From Anaerolineae bacterium (GTDB lineage: Bacteria; Chloroflexota; Anaerolineae; JAAYZQ01): a DNA stretch of 42,089 nucleotides. Below are positions 14,347 to 23,299 of this stretch, in pieces (the stretch's first letter is position 1; the number at the start of each line of letters is the position of its first letter). A program made the position numbers and the translations under genes. The notes below the pieces were generated by a model. The model searched no databases, was not told the origin of the DNA, and saw nothing but the letters and a program-made list of their open reading frames with translations. Location: NCBI GenBank assembly GCA_016926595.1, contig JAFGOG010000470.1, forward strand, positions 1 through 42,089. The letters run 5' to 3'.

Positions 14347-16953
14347 ATGAAACTCAAGTGGCTCTCAACCGTGCTCTTGTCGGTCGGCTTGTGTCTGATC
14401 GCCCTCGCCGGCCGCGGGCAGGCCATTCAGGCTGGTTGTTCACCGATCTATCAGGACACGGACTGGTCCATCTCCTCTTGCCCCACCGATCCGAATGTCC
14501 CGGCTACGATGTCGGTTTGGCTCGACGGCGTGGCCCAGGCTGGATCCGCCGCCCGCCTGGAGGTCGCCCATGTGACCGGCGCGGGCACGAGTTGGCCAAC
14601 CGTCGCCGTGCTGTATGCGTCCGGATACGTCCGCCTCAAGCAGAATGCCGATCCGGCGCCGCCGATCCCCTTTGGCAGTTCCGCCATCCTGGGGCCTGCT
14701 TACTGGTCGGAAACGGACAGCTATTTCCACAGCTCGCAGCTGACCCGCGTCGAGATCGATACCCGCTGGCTGCCGGGCGGCCCGCTGCGTTTGCAGGTCG
14801 CGGGGACCAACGGCGCGTTTGCCGTCGCTTACGAGCTGACCTTCCCCGCGCCGCGCGACCGGCAGACCCGGCTCCACGTCCTGCAGACCTATACCGCCAC
14901 GACCGGCATCACGGTGGACCCCACCCGCCACGCGGAGGCGCAAGGGTTCAAGCTGGTGCAGGCCTCGTCGATGTTTATCAACCAGGGCGGCGCCTGCGAT
15001 GACGAGCATGACGACTGTCACGACAGCGACGCGGCCCGTTTCATCGGCGGCGACGGGGCCCGGCGTCAGGTTGGCTTTGGCGATCTCGGCCCCTCGACCT
15101 GGGTCTATAGCCACACCTTTTCACTGGGCAGCACCTGGCTGGACGTCCTGCACAGCGACGACGCGAGCTGGCAGGGAAACACCCCCAACCTGCGTATCGC
15201 CCTCGATGCCCTGCCGGCGGACCACTCCATCACCGCCCAAGGCTGGATCAGCGCCACAACCAACCCCGACGAGGACAACGTCGGCCTGTGGCTGCACGAC
15301 GACGGCCCCGCTTCCCGTTCCTGGACGGCGGGACAGGGCGACCAGGTGGGCTATTGGCTGCTGGCCCAGGACGATCCGCCAGAGCCGTGGGCCGATCTGG
15401 GCTTGAGGGATGGGCAGACGGCCCTCAAAGTCGAGGGGATCCTCGATTTCGAAAACGCCTTTAATTGCTTCTTTGTCCACGACGTCGCTCAGACGGTCAC
15501 GGGCACGGTGCAACCCATTCGCGGCTATGCGGACACGGCGTTGGAACTGCGTTATAGCCTGGGCATCACCGACACCAACTGGGTTCAGATCCGCTGTGAT
15601 TTCGATCCCCCGCTGGACCTGTCGGCCAGCGATCATTTGCGCCTCGATTGGCGCGGCGACCCCACTGCCGCCAACTCGGTCGAGATAGGGCTGATCGACC
15701 AGGTGACGACCACGCAGCGCATCGTTGCCCGCGGCTATCATCACGTCACGCAGCGCGGCTGGTGGGGGCAACTGGTCGTGCCGTTCGCGTTTCTGGAGCC
15801 GTGGCACGGCGGCACGTTCGACCCCCACCACGTAGTCGCCTTGTTTGTCTCGGTGGTCAAGGACGGCCCCGAGGATACCGGCGACAGCGGTTCGCTAGCG
15901 ATAGACAACTTGAGCGCTTTCAACGTGATGTCGCGCACGGTGCTCGCTGACTTTGTACCGGTAACAGCCAACCCCGCAGCTATGGCCACGGCGGCCCAGT
16001 GGCTGGCGCAGCAGCAGTTGGCGACCGGGCTGCTCAAATCGTGGGCGGAAGAGCCGGTCTGTACGGCGCACATCTACGACCAGGCCCTGGCGCTGCTCGT
16101 CTTTAGCCGGGAGGGGATGTGGACGCAGGCCGATGCGCTCGTCGGGGCGCTGGTCCAGGCCCAACATGCCGATGGCTCCTGGTCCAAGAGCTACCAGGCC
16201 AACGATGCCAACCTGCCGTGTGTGCACTGCCACGAATGGGAGGGTGACATCGCCTGGGCGGTCTATGCCTTGAGCCGCTATTGCACTCTGGGCGGTGCCC
16301 ATCCGCAGGCTTACAAGGCGATGGAACAGGGAGCAACCTGGCTCGCCGGTCGGATCGCGCCCGATGGGTGCCTGGAGATCGACCACACCGAGGGCACGAT
16401 CGATGCCTGGTGGGCGCTCCAGGCGGCCGGGCCGGGCTATCGCGACGAGGCCGATGGCCTCAAGGCGTGCCTGTTGTCCGCTTATTGGGACGAAACCATG
16501 GGGCGGTTCAAGGGCGGGCGGGACTGGCAGCAGCCTTACCTGGACAATCAAACCTGGGGCGCGGCCTTTCTGCGGGCGATCGGGCGCAAGCAGGACGCCC
16601 TGCGGGCATTGAGCTATGCCTGCCGGGTGCTGCGGCTGCCGGCGCAGGGTGGGCAGCTGGTTGGCTTTGACGGTCAGGGCGGCCCTTGGTCGGTGTGGAA
16701 TGAGGGGACCGGCCAGTATGTGGCCATGGGCGGCGAACAGGCGGATGACTTGCTGCTGGAGCTGCTGGCCCAGCAGCGGACCGATGGCGCGATGCCCGGC
16801 TCGCCGGACGATTTTACCGGTGGCGGCGTGTGGACGACGCGCTGGCACGGGGTCTCGCCGACGGCCTGGCTGTATTTTGCGCAGGTTCGCCAAGGGCCAT
16901 TTCAAGCCACCACGTGGACGCAGCTGCCACTGCTCCTGAAGGGTGAGCGGTAG
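14347..16953 (+). CDS. large secreted protein with C-terminal alpha/alpha-toroid-like domain
   Basis: An 868-aa protein with a typical signal peptide (MKLKWLSTVLLSVGLCLIAL, cleavage probably near residue 26, GQA|I) and GGAGG ahead of the ATG. Residues about 30-530 are beta-rich, with a His/Asp/Cys cluster (CDDEHDDCHDSD near 218-229) that may bind a metal. Residues about 540-850 are helical and repetitive: WLAQQQLATGLLKSW, ALLVFSREGMWTQADALV, QAQHADGSWSKSY, DIAWAVYALSRYC, ATWLAGRIAPDG, and so on. This pattern of paired helices with aromatic and DGSW turns resembles six-hairpin glycosidases or prenyltransferase-like toroids. It is probably an extracellular carbohydrate-active or binding protein; no specific family is certain. 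Confidence 0.75.
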   Translation: MKLKWLSTVLLSVGLCLIALAGRGQAIQAGCSPIYQDTDWSISSCPTDPNVPATMSVWLDGVAQAGSAARLEVAHVTGAGTSWPTVAVLYASGYVRLKQNADPAPPIPFGSSAILGPAYWSETDSYFHSSQLTRVEIDTRWLPGGPLRLQVAGTNGAFAVAYELTFPAPRDRQTRLHVLQTYTATTGITVDPTRHAEAQGFKLVQASSMFINQGGACDDEHDDCHDSDAARFIGGDGARRQVGFGDLGPSTWVYSHTFSLGSTWLDVLHSDDASWQGNTPNLRIALDALPADHSITAQGWISATTNPDEDNVGLWLHDDGPASRSWTAGQGDQVGYWLLAQDDPPEPWADLGLRDGQTALKVEGILDFENAFNCFFVHDVAQTVTGTVQPIRGYADTALELRYSLGITDTNWVQIRCDFDPPLDLSASDHLRLDWRGDPTAANSVEIGLIDQVTTTQRIVARGYHHVTQRGWWGQLVVPFAFLEPWHGGTFDPHHVVALFVSVVKDGPEDTGDSGSLAIDNLSAFNVMSRTVLADFVPVTANPAAMATAAQWLAQQQLATGLLKSWAEEPVCTAHIYDQALALLVFSREGMWTQADALVGALVQAQHADGSWSKSYQANDANLPCVHCHEWEGDIAWAVYALSRYCTLGGAHPQAYKAMEQGATWLAGRIAPDGCLEIDHTEGTIDAWWALQAAGPGYRDEADGLKACLLSAYWDETMGRFKGGRDWQQPYLDNQTWGAAFLRAIGRKQDALRALSYACRVLRLPAQGGQLVGFDGQGGPWSVWNEGTGQYVAMGGEQADDLLLELLAQQRTDGAMPGSPDDFTGGGVWTTRWHGVSPTAWLYFAQVRQGPFQATTWTQLPLLLKGER

Positions 16954-16966
16954 AACCGGTGCGGCC

Positions 16967-17734
16967 TTATGTGCCCAGGACGATCCCGCCGTCCACGCTG
17001 ATCGTCGCCCCGTGCACGAAACTGGCCTCGTCGCTGGCCAGCCACAGGTAGACGTTGGCGATCTCGTCCGGTTCGGCCAGCCGCCCCAGCGGCGTCTTTT
17101 GGCGCATGCCCTCCAGCACCTTTTCCGGCATGGCGCGCACCATCTCGGTCAGGGTAAAGCCGGGGGCCACGGCGTTGACCCGGATCTGGTAGCGGCCCAG
17201 CTCGCGGGCCCAGGTCTTGGTCATGCCGATGACCGCGGCCTTGGTGGCGGCATAGTTGGTCTGGCCGAAATTGCCGTACAGCCCGACCACCGAAGAGGCG
17301 TTGAGGATCACGCCGCGCCGTTGGGCGATCATCACCGCGGCCACGGCCTGCGTGCAGTTGAACACCCCCTTGAGGTTGACCGCGATCACGGCGTCAAAGG
17401 CCGCCTCTTCCATCTGCCGGGTCGGTTCGCCCTCTTTGACCCTGACCAGGAGCGCGTCGCGGGCGATCCCGGCGTTGTTGACCAGCACGTCGATCCGGCC
17501 ATATCGCTCGACGACGCCGTCCACCCATTCCTGCACCGCCTGGCGGTCGGTGACGTCGACCTGGCGGAAGGCAACCTCGGCGCCCAACGCCTGAGCGGTC
17601 TCCTCCCCGGCCTGGCTGTCTACATCACAGATGGCCACCGTGGCCCCTTCGCCGGCGAAACGGCGGGCCGTGGCCTTGCCGATGCCGGCCGCTCCGCCGG
17701 TGATCATGACCACCTGGTTCTCAAATCGTTTCAT
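16967..17734 (-). CDS. short-chain dehydrogenase/reductase (FabG-like)
   Basis: A 255-aa classical SDR. The nucleotide motif is TGGAAGIG (12-19), followed by D37 (CDVDS), which favours NAD(H). NNAG, NASSVVG and the catalytic YAATK complete the Ser-Tyr-Lys set. The C-terminal FVHGATISVDGGIVLGT is typical of 3-oxoacyl-ACP-reductase-like members. GAGGAGG stands six bases before the ATG at 17734. It lies 41 bp downstream of an FAD-dependent oxidoreductase on the same strand and is convergent with the secreted-protein gene. Substrate is unknown; the pairing with the flavoenzyme suggests a short catabolic pathway. Confidence 0.92.
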   Translation of the reverse strand: MKRFENQVVMITGGAAGIGKATARRFAGEGATVAICDVDSQAGEETAQALGAEVAFRQVDVTDRQAVQEWVDGVVERYGRIDVLVNNAGIARDALLVRVKEGEPTRQMEEAAFDAVIAVNLKGVFNCTQAVAAVMIAQRRGVILNASSVVGLYGNFGQTNYAATKAAVIGMTKTWARELGRYQIRVNAVAPGFTLTEMVRAMPEKVLEGMRQKTPLGRLAEPDEIANVYLWLASDEASFVHGATISVDGGIVLGT

Positions 17735-17775
17735 GCGTTCCCTCCTCGTGCTCAAACCATAAAGCCGCAAAGCTC

Positions 17776-19116
17776 CTAGGCATTCAACGCCGCGATCCCC
17801 TGTTCGTCGACGACCGCGCCCTGGGCCCGGAGCCGTTCCTGGAGCAGGTGGGTATCCAACTCGCGTGGCGATACTTCTTCGTGTAGAGACAGGATCGCCG
17901 CCGCACCCGCCGCTTCACCCAGGGCCATACAGGTCGACATGATCCGCGTCGAGCCCAGGGCAACGTGGTCGGTCGAGATACACCGCCCGGCGACGAGCAG
18001 ATTGTCTATCGTTTCTGGCACCGTCACCCCAAACGGGATCTGGTAGTGGAAGCCCGGCGCCGGACGCCAAGTCTGCCCGCTCATCCCCGGCCCGGCGGGG
18101 TTGTGGATGTCGACAAAAAAACTGCCATAGCAGATCGCGTCTGGCCATTGGCGTTGGTTCATCACGTCGGCGGCGGTCAGCGTCGTCATACCCTTGATGC
18201 GGCGCGACTCGCGCAGGCCCAGCATCGGCGCGGTGGAGATGAGATAGCAGCGCTCCATGCCGGGCACGACCTGGCGAAAGACCGCGGTCAGGTGGTGCGC
18301 CTGCCGACGTCCCTCGATCGTAGCCCACGTCAGGTCGCGGGCCACCGTCGTATCGACGTCTATCAGGTGGGTCATGTTGACCCCGACCTGATCGGGCAGG
18401 ACATCTGTGTGCCAAAAGCCCATGATCTGATCCTGAAAGGGTTCCATGATCCCCTCGGCCTGGGCTTGCAGCCAGACCTCGCGCATCTGGTAGTCACTGC
18501 GCCACGCCGCCACACGTGTCCAATCGACGCCGCCGATGGTGAACATGATTGTGCATGGCTGGCAGCGGCCATCCGCCGGTCGGCCCTGGGCAAAAGATGC
18601 GCCGGCGCCGTAGGCGGCATCGCCGTCGCCGCTGCAGTCCACGATGCGATGGGCCAGGATCGCCTGCCGGCCTGATTTGTTCTGGATGATGCCGCCGGTC
18701 ACGGTTTCGCTTTCGACCAGCGTGTCACAATAGAAGGTGTAATAGAGGATGTCGACCCCGGCTTGCACCACCATCCGCTCCAGGACCAGCTTCATCCCTT
18801 CCAGGTCAAAGTCAATGCAGCCGTCGCGGTAGGTGCCGTAGCCGCCCTCCAGCACCGCGCGGCGCACCTCTTCGGCGATGCCGCCAACGATCCGTTGTTC
18901 GTGGGCGTTCCAACTGGTGAACAGCGAAAAGTGATTGTGCCCGCCACTGGTGGCGACGCCACCCAGACAGTTGGCCTGTTCGACGATCAGCGTTTTGGCG
19001 CCCAGGTGGGCCGCCGACAGCGCCGCGCCGATCCCCGCCGGGCCGCCGCCGACGATGAGGACATCGACTTGATCGATCACCGGGATCTCACGATTATGCT
19101 CGGGAATAAAGTTCAA
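17776..19116 (-). CDS. FAD-dependent oxidoreductase (FAD_oxidored family)
   Basis: A 446-aa single-unit flavoprotein related to each half of the tandem enzyme at 1033-4257. It starts with TTG at 19116, supported by GAAGGAGGG five bases upstream. The FAD motif is VDVLIVGGGPAGIGAALSAAHLGAKTL, then VEQANCLGGVATSGGHNHF, RIVDCSGDGDAAYGAG and, near the end, IDNLLVAGRCISTDHVALGSTR. The N- and C-terminal motifs bracket the FAD as expected. It has its own promoter in the 70-bp gap before it and is followed by the SDR gene. Family members act on varied substrates, and none can be assigned. Confidence 0.9.
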   Translation of the reverse strand: MNFIPEHNREIPVIDQVDVLIVGGGPAGIGAALSAAHLGAKTLIVEQANCLGGVATSGGHNHFSLFTSWNAHEQRIVGGIAEEVRRAVLEGGYGTYRDGCIDFDLEGMKLVLERMVVQAGVDILYYTFYCDTLVESETVTGGIIQNKSGRQAILAHRIVDCSGDGDAAYGAGASFAQGRPADGRCQPCTIMFTIGGVDWTRVAAWRSDYQMREVWLQAQAEGIMEPFQDQIMGFWHTDVLPDQVGVNMTHLIDVDTTVARDLTWATIEGRRQAHHLTAVFRQVVPGMERCYLISTAPMLGLRESRRIKGMTTLTAADVMNQRQWPDAICYGSFFVDIHNPAGPGMSGQTWRPAPGFHYQIPFGVTVPETIDNLLVAGRCISTDHVALGSTRIMSTCMALGEAAGAAAILSLHEEVSPRELDTHLLQERLRAQGAVVDEQGIAALNA

Positions 19117-19149
19117 GGGGTCCCTCCTTCAGCGCGTCTGTCTATGCTG

Positions 19150-19178
19150 ATTGTATCCGATTCTTGCACCGGGCGCAA
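19150..19178 (-). promoter_or_regulatory. promoter of the FAD oxidoreductase/SDR operon
   Basis: TTGCGC (19178-19173), 17-bp spacer, TACAAT (19155-19150), about 34 bp before the TTG start codon. It shows that this pair need not rely on read-through from the penicillin acylase gene. Confidence 0.55.
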
Positions 19179-19186
19179 GCAACGAT

Positions 19187-21247
19187 TCACCACTTGATCG
19201 TCAGGGTCTGGCGAGACTCGATGTGGCCTTCCAGCCGTTCGCGGGCGAACCAGGAATCCTTGAGCTTTTCCTCGGCAAACAGGAGGCGTCCCTGGTCGGT
19301 AAAATGCGACGAATCAGGGTCCTCGCTCTGGCCATAGGGCACGACGCTGTAAGAACGCACATTTCCCGGTTCGAGCATGACCACAGTCGTGCACGACTGT
19401 CCCGACTGGATGGTTGAAATACCATGGCAGTCTGGTTCGCCGCCGTTCACCGCACGCAGCGTGACCAATCCGTGTTCGCCAGCAACACCGCTGACCGGCC
19501 AACTCTGATCGCCGCGCCGGGCTCGATAACATTCACCCCAAGGCACGTCTAGCCGGCCAAACTGGCCCTTGACCTGGCGGACGGCACCGGCTAAAGCAGC
19601 CAGGAGTGCCGCCTGCACCGGGTGTTCGGCTCGTAACACAGCCTCACCTGAAAGCGGTTCACCTGCTGACTGCAGGGCCACCCACCATGCCCGGAACATG
19701 GTCATCCCGGCGCTCTCCTTGTCCGCGCGCCCATCCCAGGCGCGCAGGATAGTTATCGCCTGTCCCATCTCCTGGTCGCCTCCCAGTGCCTCATAGGCGG
19801 TCAGCAAGGCGGTGCGCCAGGGTTCGTGGCCATGGACAAATGTGTCGTTGGCCACGGCGATCGCCTCTTCGAGCGTCATCTGGGTGATCGCAGATAAGAG
19901 ATCGTTGGCCCGCCGTCCACGGGGATTGCTGCCATCTGTCTCAGCCATATAAAGATAATAGGGGTAACGATCGGCCGTGAGCGGGCTGTTTTCGGTCATC
20001 GTGCCCGGCGAAATATTACAGTTCTGCATCCAGCCGGCTGGGGGGTTGAGCAGTTGCACCAGATCCGCGGTGGCGTGGAACCCCAACCACTCACTCTGCG
20101 ATGTATCGCCGGGCACGGGACGCGTCCAGTCGTAACCGTCGGGGCGGATCGGCACCAGACCGGTGCGCTGGTAGTAAATATTGCCATAGATATCGCCATA
20201 CATGGCGTTTTGGGGCATCAAGTCGCGCAGCGATAGGGCCTCCAGAAAATCGCCCAGGTTGCCGGACTTGTTGATCATGGCCATTTCTTCGATCTGGGCA
20301 ACGGTGTCGGTATAGGCGAGCTTGAAGGCATAGGCCTTGTTGCCGCGTACCTGCATCACCGGTCCATGATGCGATGAACGCACCTGGCGGGTGACGGTCT
20401 CTGTCGGGACGCTCTCGTGACCCGGCCCGGTTCCCGGCAGGCCCGACACGCCCACCTGGACGGCGATCGTCTCCACTTGCAGCGTTCGCCATGCCCCGTC
20501 GTACCGGTACTGGTCAGGGTTGTCGGGGTGGAGGGTTAGTTCGTACACGTCTGCCCCATCGGGCCCACCGGTGGTGAAGGCCCAGGAGAGAGCCCGATTG
20601 TGACCCAGGCCGATGTAGGGCGTGCCGGTGATGTTAAAACCATAGGTGTGCAGGTCACCACCGTGAAGGTGACATTCGTAAAAGAGCCACTCGTCCGCCC
20701 AGGCGACGTGGGGATCGATCAAGGTGATCACGTGCCCGCTGGCAGAGCGCCGTGCAGTGACAGCCCATTGATTGGAGCCGCGCCCATCGTCACGCTGGGG
20801 CGCGGCGCGCTCGAATTGTTCCCATGCCTGGCCCAACGGCCAGCCCCAAATGGCATAACGGGCCAGCGCGATCACGTGGTATGGCTCCGGTTCGAGCGAC
20901 CACGCCGGGACACGTTCCGGATGCTCGTTCATATAGGTCTTGATGCCGGCGACAAAAGCCTCGGTTGCGCGCCGGCACGAGAGATCGATCTCGCTCCAGC
21001 GCGCGATGGCGACAGCTTCGTGTCTCCAGACGCGCTGCTCAATGTCGTGGTCTACCCAATCGGGACCAAACACCTCGGCCATGCGGCCCACTGCCTTGCG
21101 GTAAGCGCGCATGATCGTAGGCAAGCGGTCTTGAGCCATCGCATAGCCCTGGGCATAGATCGCCCCCAGCTCGGTCTCGGCATAGATGTGGGGCACACCC
21201 CATGTGTCACGCAAAATCTCGACCGATTCGGTCTTGGTATTCATCAT
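19187..21247 (-). CDS. penicillin acylase-family Ntn hydrolase
   Basis: A 686-aa penicillin-amidase (S45) family protein. The alpha part starts VEILRDTWGVPHIYAETELGAIYAQGYAMAQDRL, and the autoprocessing site with its N-terminal nucleophile is in GRGSNQWAVTA (S158), giving a short alpha chain of about 157 residues. HSHHGPV-like SSHHGPVMQV and the C-terminal GHGSTQ-like HGISTIQSGQSCT follow the family order. No signal peptide is visible, so it is probably cytoplasmic, unlike many relatives. Natural substrates of such enzymes are often N-acyl amides or homoserine lactones; which one applies here is unknown. Two adjacent ATG codons (21247, 21244) follow GAGGG, and either could be used. It is divergent from msrA. 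Confidence 0.92.
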   Translation of the reverse strand: MMNTKTESVEILRDTWGVPHIYAETELGAIYAQGYAMAQDRLPTIMRAYRKAVGRMAEVFGPDWVDHDIEQRVWRHEAVAIARWSEIDLSCRRATEAFVAGIKTYMNEHPERVPAWSLEPEPYHVIALARYAIWGWPLGQAWEQFERAAPQRDDGRGSNQWAVTARRSASGHVITLIDPHVAWADEWLFYECHLHGGDLHTYGFNITGTPYIGLGHNRALSWAFTTGGPDGADVYELTLHPDNPDQYRYDGAWRTLQVETIAVQVGVSGLPGTGPGHESVPTETVTRQVRSSHHGPVMQVRGNKAYAFKLAYTDTVAQIEEMAMINKSGNLGDFLEALSLRDLMPQNAMYGDIYGNIYYQRTGLVPIRPDGYDWTRPVPGDTSQSEWLGFHATADLVQLLNPPAGWMQNCNISPGTMTENSPLTADRYPYYLYMAETDGSNPRGRRANDLLSAITQMTLEEAIAVANDTFVHGHEPWRTALLTAYEALGGDQEMGQAITILRAWDGRADKESAGMTMFRAWWVALQSAGEPLSGEAVLRAEHPVQAALLAALAGAVRQVKGQFGRLDVPWGECYRARRGDQSWPVSGVAGEHGLVTLRAVNGGEPDCHGISTIQSGQSCTTVVMLEPGNVRSYSVVPYGQSEDPDSSHFTDQGRLLFAEEKLKDSWFARERLEGHIESRQTLTIKW

Positions 21248-21281
21248 CGTTCCCTCTATGTACGATCAGACAAAAATCCTA

Positions 21282-21309
21282 TTCCAGGTAGGGTTTTCGG
21301 TGGTATACT
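21282..21309 (+). promoter_or_regulatory. extended -10 promoter for msrA
   Basis: TGG directly precedes TATACT (21304-21309), an extended -10 identical to that of the rsgA leader promoter. The -35 region (TTCCAG at 21282-21287, 16-bp spacer) is poor. Start would be near 21316, about 54 nt before the msrA ATG. Confidence 0.55.
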
Positions 21310-21369
21310 CATCTTAACAAGAGATGATCGTCAGAAACCCGGTTTTGACAAAGGTGAAGGACAACCAGC

Positions 21370-21927
21370 ATGAATGACAGAATAACTGAAAATACAGAGA
21401 TCGCTACCCTGGGCGGCGGGTGCTTTTGGTGCCTGGAAGCCGTATTTGACGAATTGGACGGTGTGTTACACGTCGAGTCGGGCTATGCCGGCGGCACGGT
21501 GGCCAACCCGACCTACCGGCAGGTGTGCAGCGGCACAACCGGCCACGCCGAGGTCGTACAGATTGCCTTTGATCGCAGCCGGATCTCATTTTCCGAGATC
21601 CTACAAGTGTTTTTCGATATCCACGACCCGACGACGCTAAACCGGCAGGGGGCGGACGTGGGCACCCAGTACCGTTCGGCCATCTTTTATCACAGCGACG
21701 AGCAAAAAGCGATTGCTCACCAGATGATCGCCGAATTGAATGCCAAGGGAGTTTGGAAGGACCCCATCGTGACCGAGTTGGCGCCGTTCACCGTCTTTTA
21801 CGAGGCCGAACCCTATCACCAGACGTATTATCGCGACAATCAGAACCAACCGTATTGCCGCGCCGTGATCGCGCCCAAGCTGCGTAAGCTCCACAAGCTG
21901 TACGCGCCCAGGCTCATCCCAAGCTGA
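21370..21927 (+). CDS. msrA: peptide methionine-(S)-S-oxide reductase MsrA
   Basis: A 185-aa MsrA that reduces methionine-S-sulfoxide in proteins and free methionine. The catalytic GCFWC motif holds C18 and C21; [53 protein letters not shown] and [15 protein letters not shown] are all family signatures. Length is typical with no MsrB fusion. AAGGA lies nine bases before the ATG. It is transcribed alone from an extended -10 promoter, and a composite palindrome after the stop probably ends transcription. Confidence 0.97.
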   Translation: MNDRITENTEIATLGGGCFWCLEAVFDELDGVLHVESGYAGGTVANPTYRQVCSGTTGHAEVVQIAFDRSRISFSEILQVFFDIHDPTTLNRQGADVGTQYRSAIFYHSDEQKAIAHQMIAELNAKGVWKDPIVTELAPFTVFYEAEPYHQTYYRDNQNQPYCRAVIAPKLRKLHKLYAPRLIPS

Positions 21928-21955
21928 TCACAGGATTTTGATGGTGGATCTGCCG

Positions 21956-22010
21956 ATCGGATCCCCAACTTGTTGGGGCCACTTGAACCGAACAAGTTCG
22001 GGGATCCGAT
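21956..22010. terminator. composite palindrome, probable bidirectional terminator
   Basis: Outer arms ATCGGATCCCC (21956-21966) and GGGGATCCGAT (22000-22010) are perfect complements. They enclose two smaller palindromes, CCCCAACTTGTTGGGG and CCGAACAAGTTCGG. It sits between the convergent ends of msrA and the acetyltransferase gene and belongs to the dispersed AAC-NN-GTT repeat family. There is no uridine run, so its termination role is inferred from position. Confidence 0.65.
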
Positions 22011-22032
22011 TCGGACTCTATGGGGCTCGCGC

Positions 22033-23160
22033 CTAAAAGTGATCGGCGTGCCAGACAAATGCGTGGCAGGTCGGAAACAGCGCCTCCAGCCATGGCAGCG
22101 CGCCGGCCCTGGCGCGCACGGCAGGATCGTTTAGCACGTCGCGCGGGCGCCGGTAACCAACCAGCATCTGGGTCAACTTGTCCTGCGACAGGTGCACATC
22201 GGAGGCGGCGGATGGCTGGAAATCGAGCTCGAGCTTGCCGCTCTCAATGGTGAACTCTACCACGCCAATGTCGGTCTCGATGCCCAGCGAGCGGCCCGGC
22301 GCCTGCAAGGCCGCCGCGGCGATGCGTCGCTGCAATTCGGGCCTGATCTTGTTCAGGGTGCTTTGCAGGTTCAGAATGCGCATCATCCCGCCGCCGTTCT
22401 TGGGGCACTCCACCTCCCATTTGCAGCCAAAGCGCTGGGCGTACTCGGCAAAGGCGTGGTCGGGTGGCAGGTAAAAGGTGATATACCCGCAGCGTTTTTC
22501 GATCGCCTGCCCGGCAAACGTCGCCATCATCGTCCCAAAGAGCGCTTCGTTAACGCTCTCGATCTCAACCACGTTGACCGCCTTGTTGGACCTGTCACAA
22601 ACGGCATAGGCGAGCACCTGGCCGGCCTGGTCTTTGAGCACGAACGCTTCGGGCGGTGTTCCCCACCAGGTGCCCTTGGAAAACTCGTGGAAATCCTCTT
22701 TGCTACGCACGATGGCGCCTGTACGCGCTGCGTTGTTGCGATTGTACAGGGCGAGCACGGCCTCCATGTCCTGGGGTTCGAGGGGCTGCCAGGTGTGGGC
22801 TGTGGTCTCGTCCCGGGACCCTGGCGCGCCTTCGGCGTCCCGCGTGTGCACGGTTTGTTTGTGGGAAGGTAAACAAGAGGCATAGCCGAATTTGGTGTAA
22901 AAGTCCTCGATGCCGAACAGCATCGAGACGTCGTACCCCTCGGCGATCATATAGTGCACCGTATCCTCGAACAGGGTGCGCATATGCCCTTTCATGCGGT
23001 GCCGCCAGTCGGTGTTGACGCCGCCGATGCCGGCCATACGCACCTGGGCCGCGCCGATGCGCATCTGATAGTCAATGACCCACAGCCAACTGACCACCTG
23101 GTCATCGATCAGCAGCTCACGTTTGTGTGTGCGTCCTTCATCCAGCGTTCTGATGTTCAT
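22033..23160 (-). CDS. Eis-like GNAT N-acetyltransferase with SCP2-type C-terminal domain
   Basis: A 375-aa protein with the Eis-like layout. It has an N-terminal GNAT unit (RMAGIGGVNTDWRHRMKGHM, where the RxxG/A acetyl-CoA loop appears as a degenerate WRHRMKG), then MLFGIEDFYTKFGYA typical of this family. A second GNAT-like unit follows (about 150-260), and a C-terminal sterol-carrier-like domain from about residue 275 (IETDIGVVEFTIESGKLELDF). Relatives acetylate aminoglycosides, lysines or other amines; the acceptor here is unknown. CAAGGAGG precedes the ATG by five bases. It is transcribed from a promoter sharing a palindrome with the RIO-kinase leader promoter, so the two may be co-regulated. 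Confidence 0.85.
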   Translation of the reverse strand: MNIRTLDEGRTHKRELLIDDQVVSWLWVIDYQMRIGAAQVRMAGIGGVNTDWRHRMKGHMRTLFEDTVHYMIAEGYDVSMLFGIEDFYTKFGYASCLPSHKQTVHTRDAEGAPGSRDETTAHTWQPLEPQDMEAVLALYNRNNAARTGAIVRSKEDFHEFSKGTWWGTPPEAFVLKDQAGQVLAYAVCDRSNKAVNVVEIESVNEALFGTMMATFAGQAIEKRCGYITFYLPPDHAFAEYAQRFGCKWEVECPKNGGGMMRILNLQSTLNKIRPELQRRIAAAALQAPGRSLGIETDIGVVEFTIESGKLELDFQPSAASDVHLSQDKLTQMLVGYRRPRDVLNDPAVRARAGALPWLEALFPTCHAFVWHADHF

Positions 23161-23191
23161 GTGGCCTCCTTGACAGCAGCGATGGTCAGCA

Positions 23192-23219
23192 AGTGTATCA
23201 CAGTACGCCCATTTGTCAA
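23192..23219 (-). promoter_or_regulatory. promoter of the Eis-like acetyltransferase gene
   Basis: TTGACA (23219-23214), 16-bp spacer, TACACT (23197-23192). Its -35 box is one half of the palindrome at 23211-23229, and its spacer contains one copy of GCGTACTGTG. Confidence 0.7.
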
Positions 23220-23260
23220 CTTGACAAATCCGCCGATTGGGCTATCATGTGCGTACTGTG
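23199..23260. promoter_or_regulatory. face-to-face regulatory inverted repeats between divergent promoters
   Basis: ATTTGTCAA-C-TTGACAAAT (23211-23229) is a perfect 9-bp-arm palindrome containing both -35 boxes. A second inverted pair, CACAGTACGC (23199-23208) and GCGTACTGTG (23251-23260), places one copy inside the leftward promoter spacer and the other just after the rightward -10. Such symmetry suggests a regulator that acts on both promoters. No candidate regulator is encoded next to it. Confidence 0.5.
23221..23248 (+). promoter_or_regulatory. promoter for the leader/RIO-kinase transcript
   Basis: TTGACA (23221-23226), 16-bp spacer, TATCAT (23243-23248). Start near 23255, about 45 nt before the leader-peptide ATG. 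Confidence 0.75.
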
Positions 23261-23299
23261 TTGTCCAGCTGTCGTAGTTCAAGAAAGGAGGTCACACTG

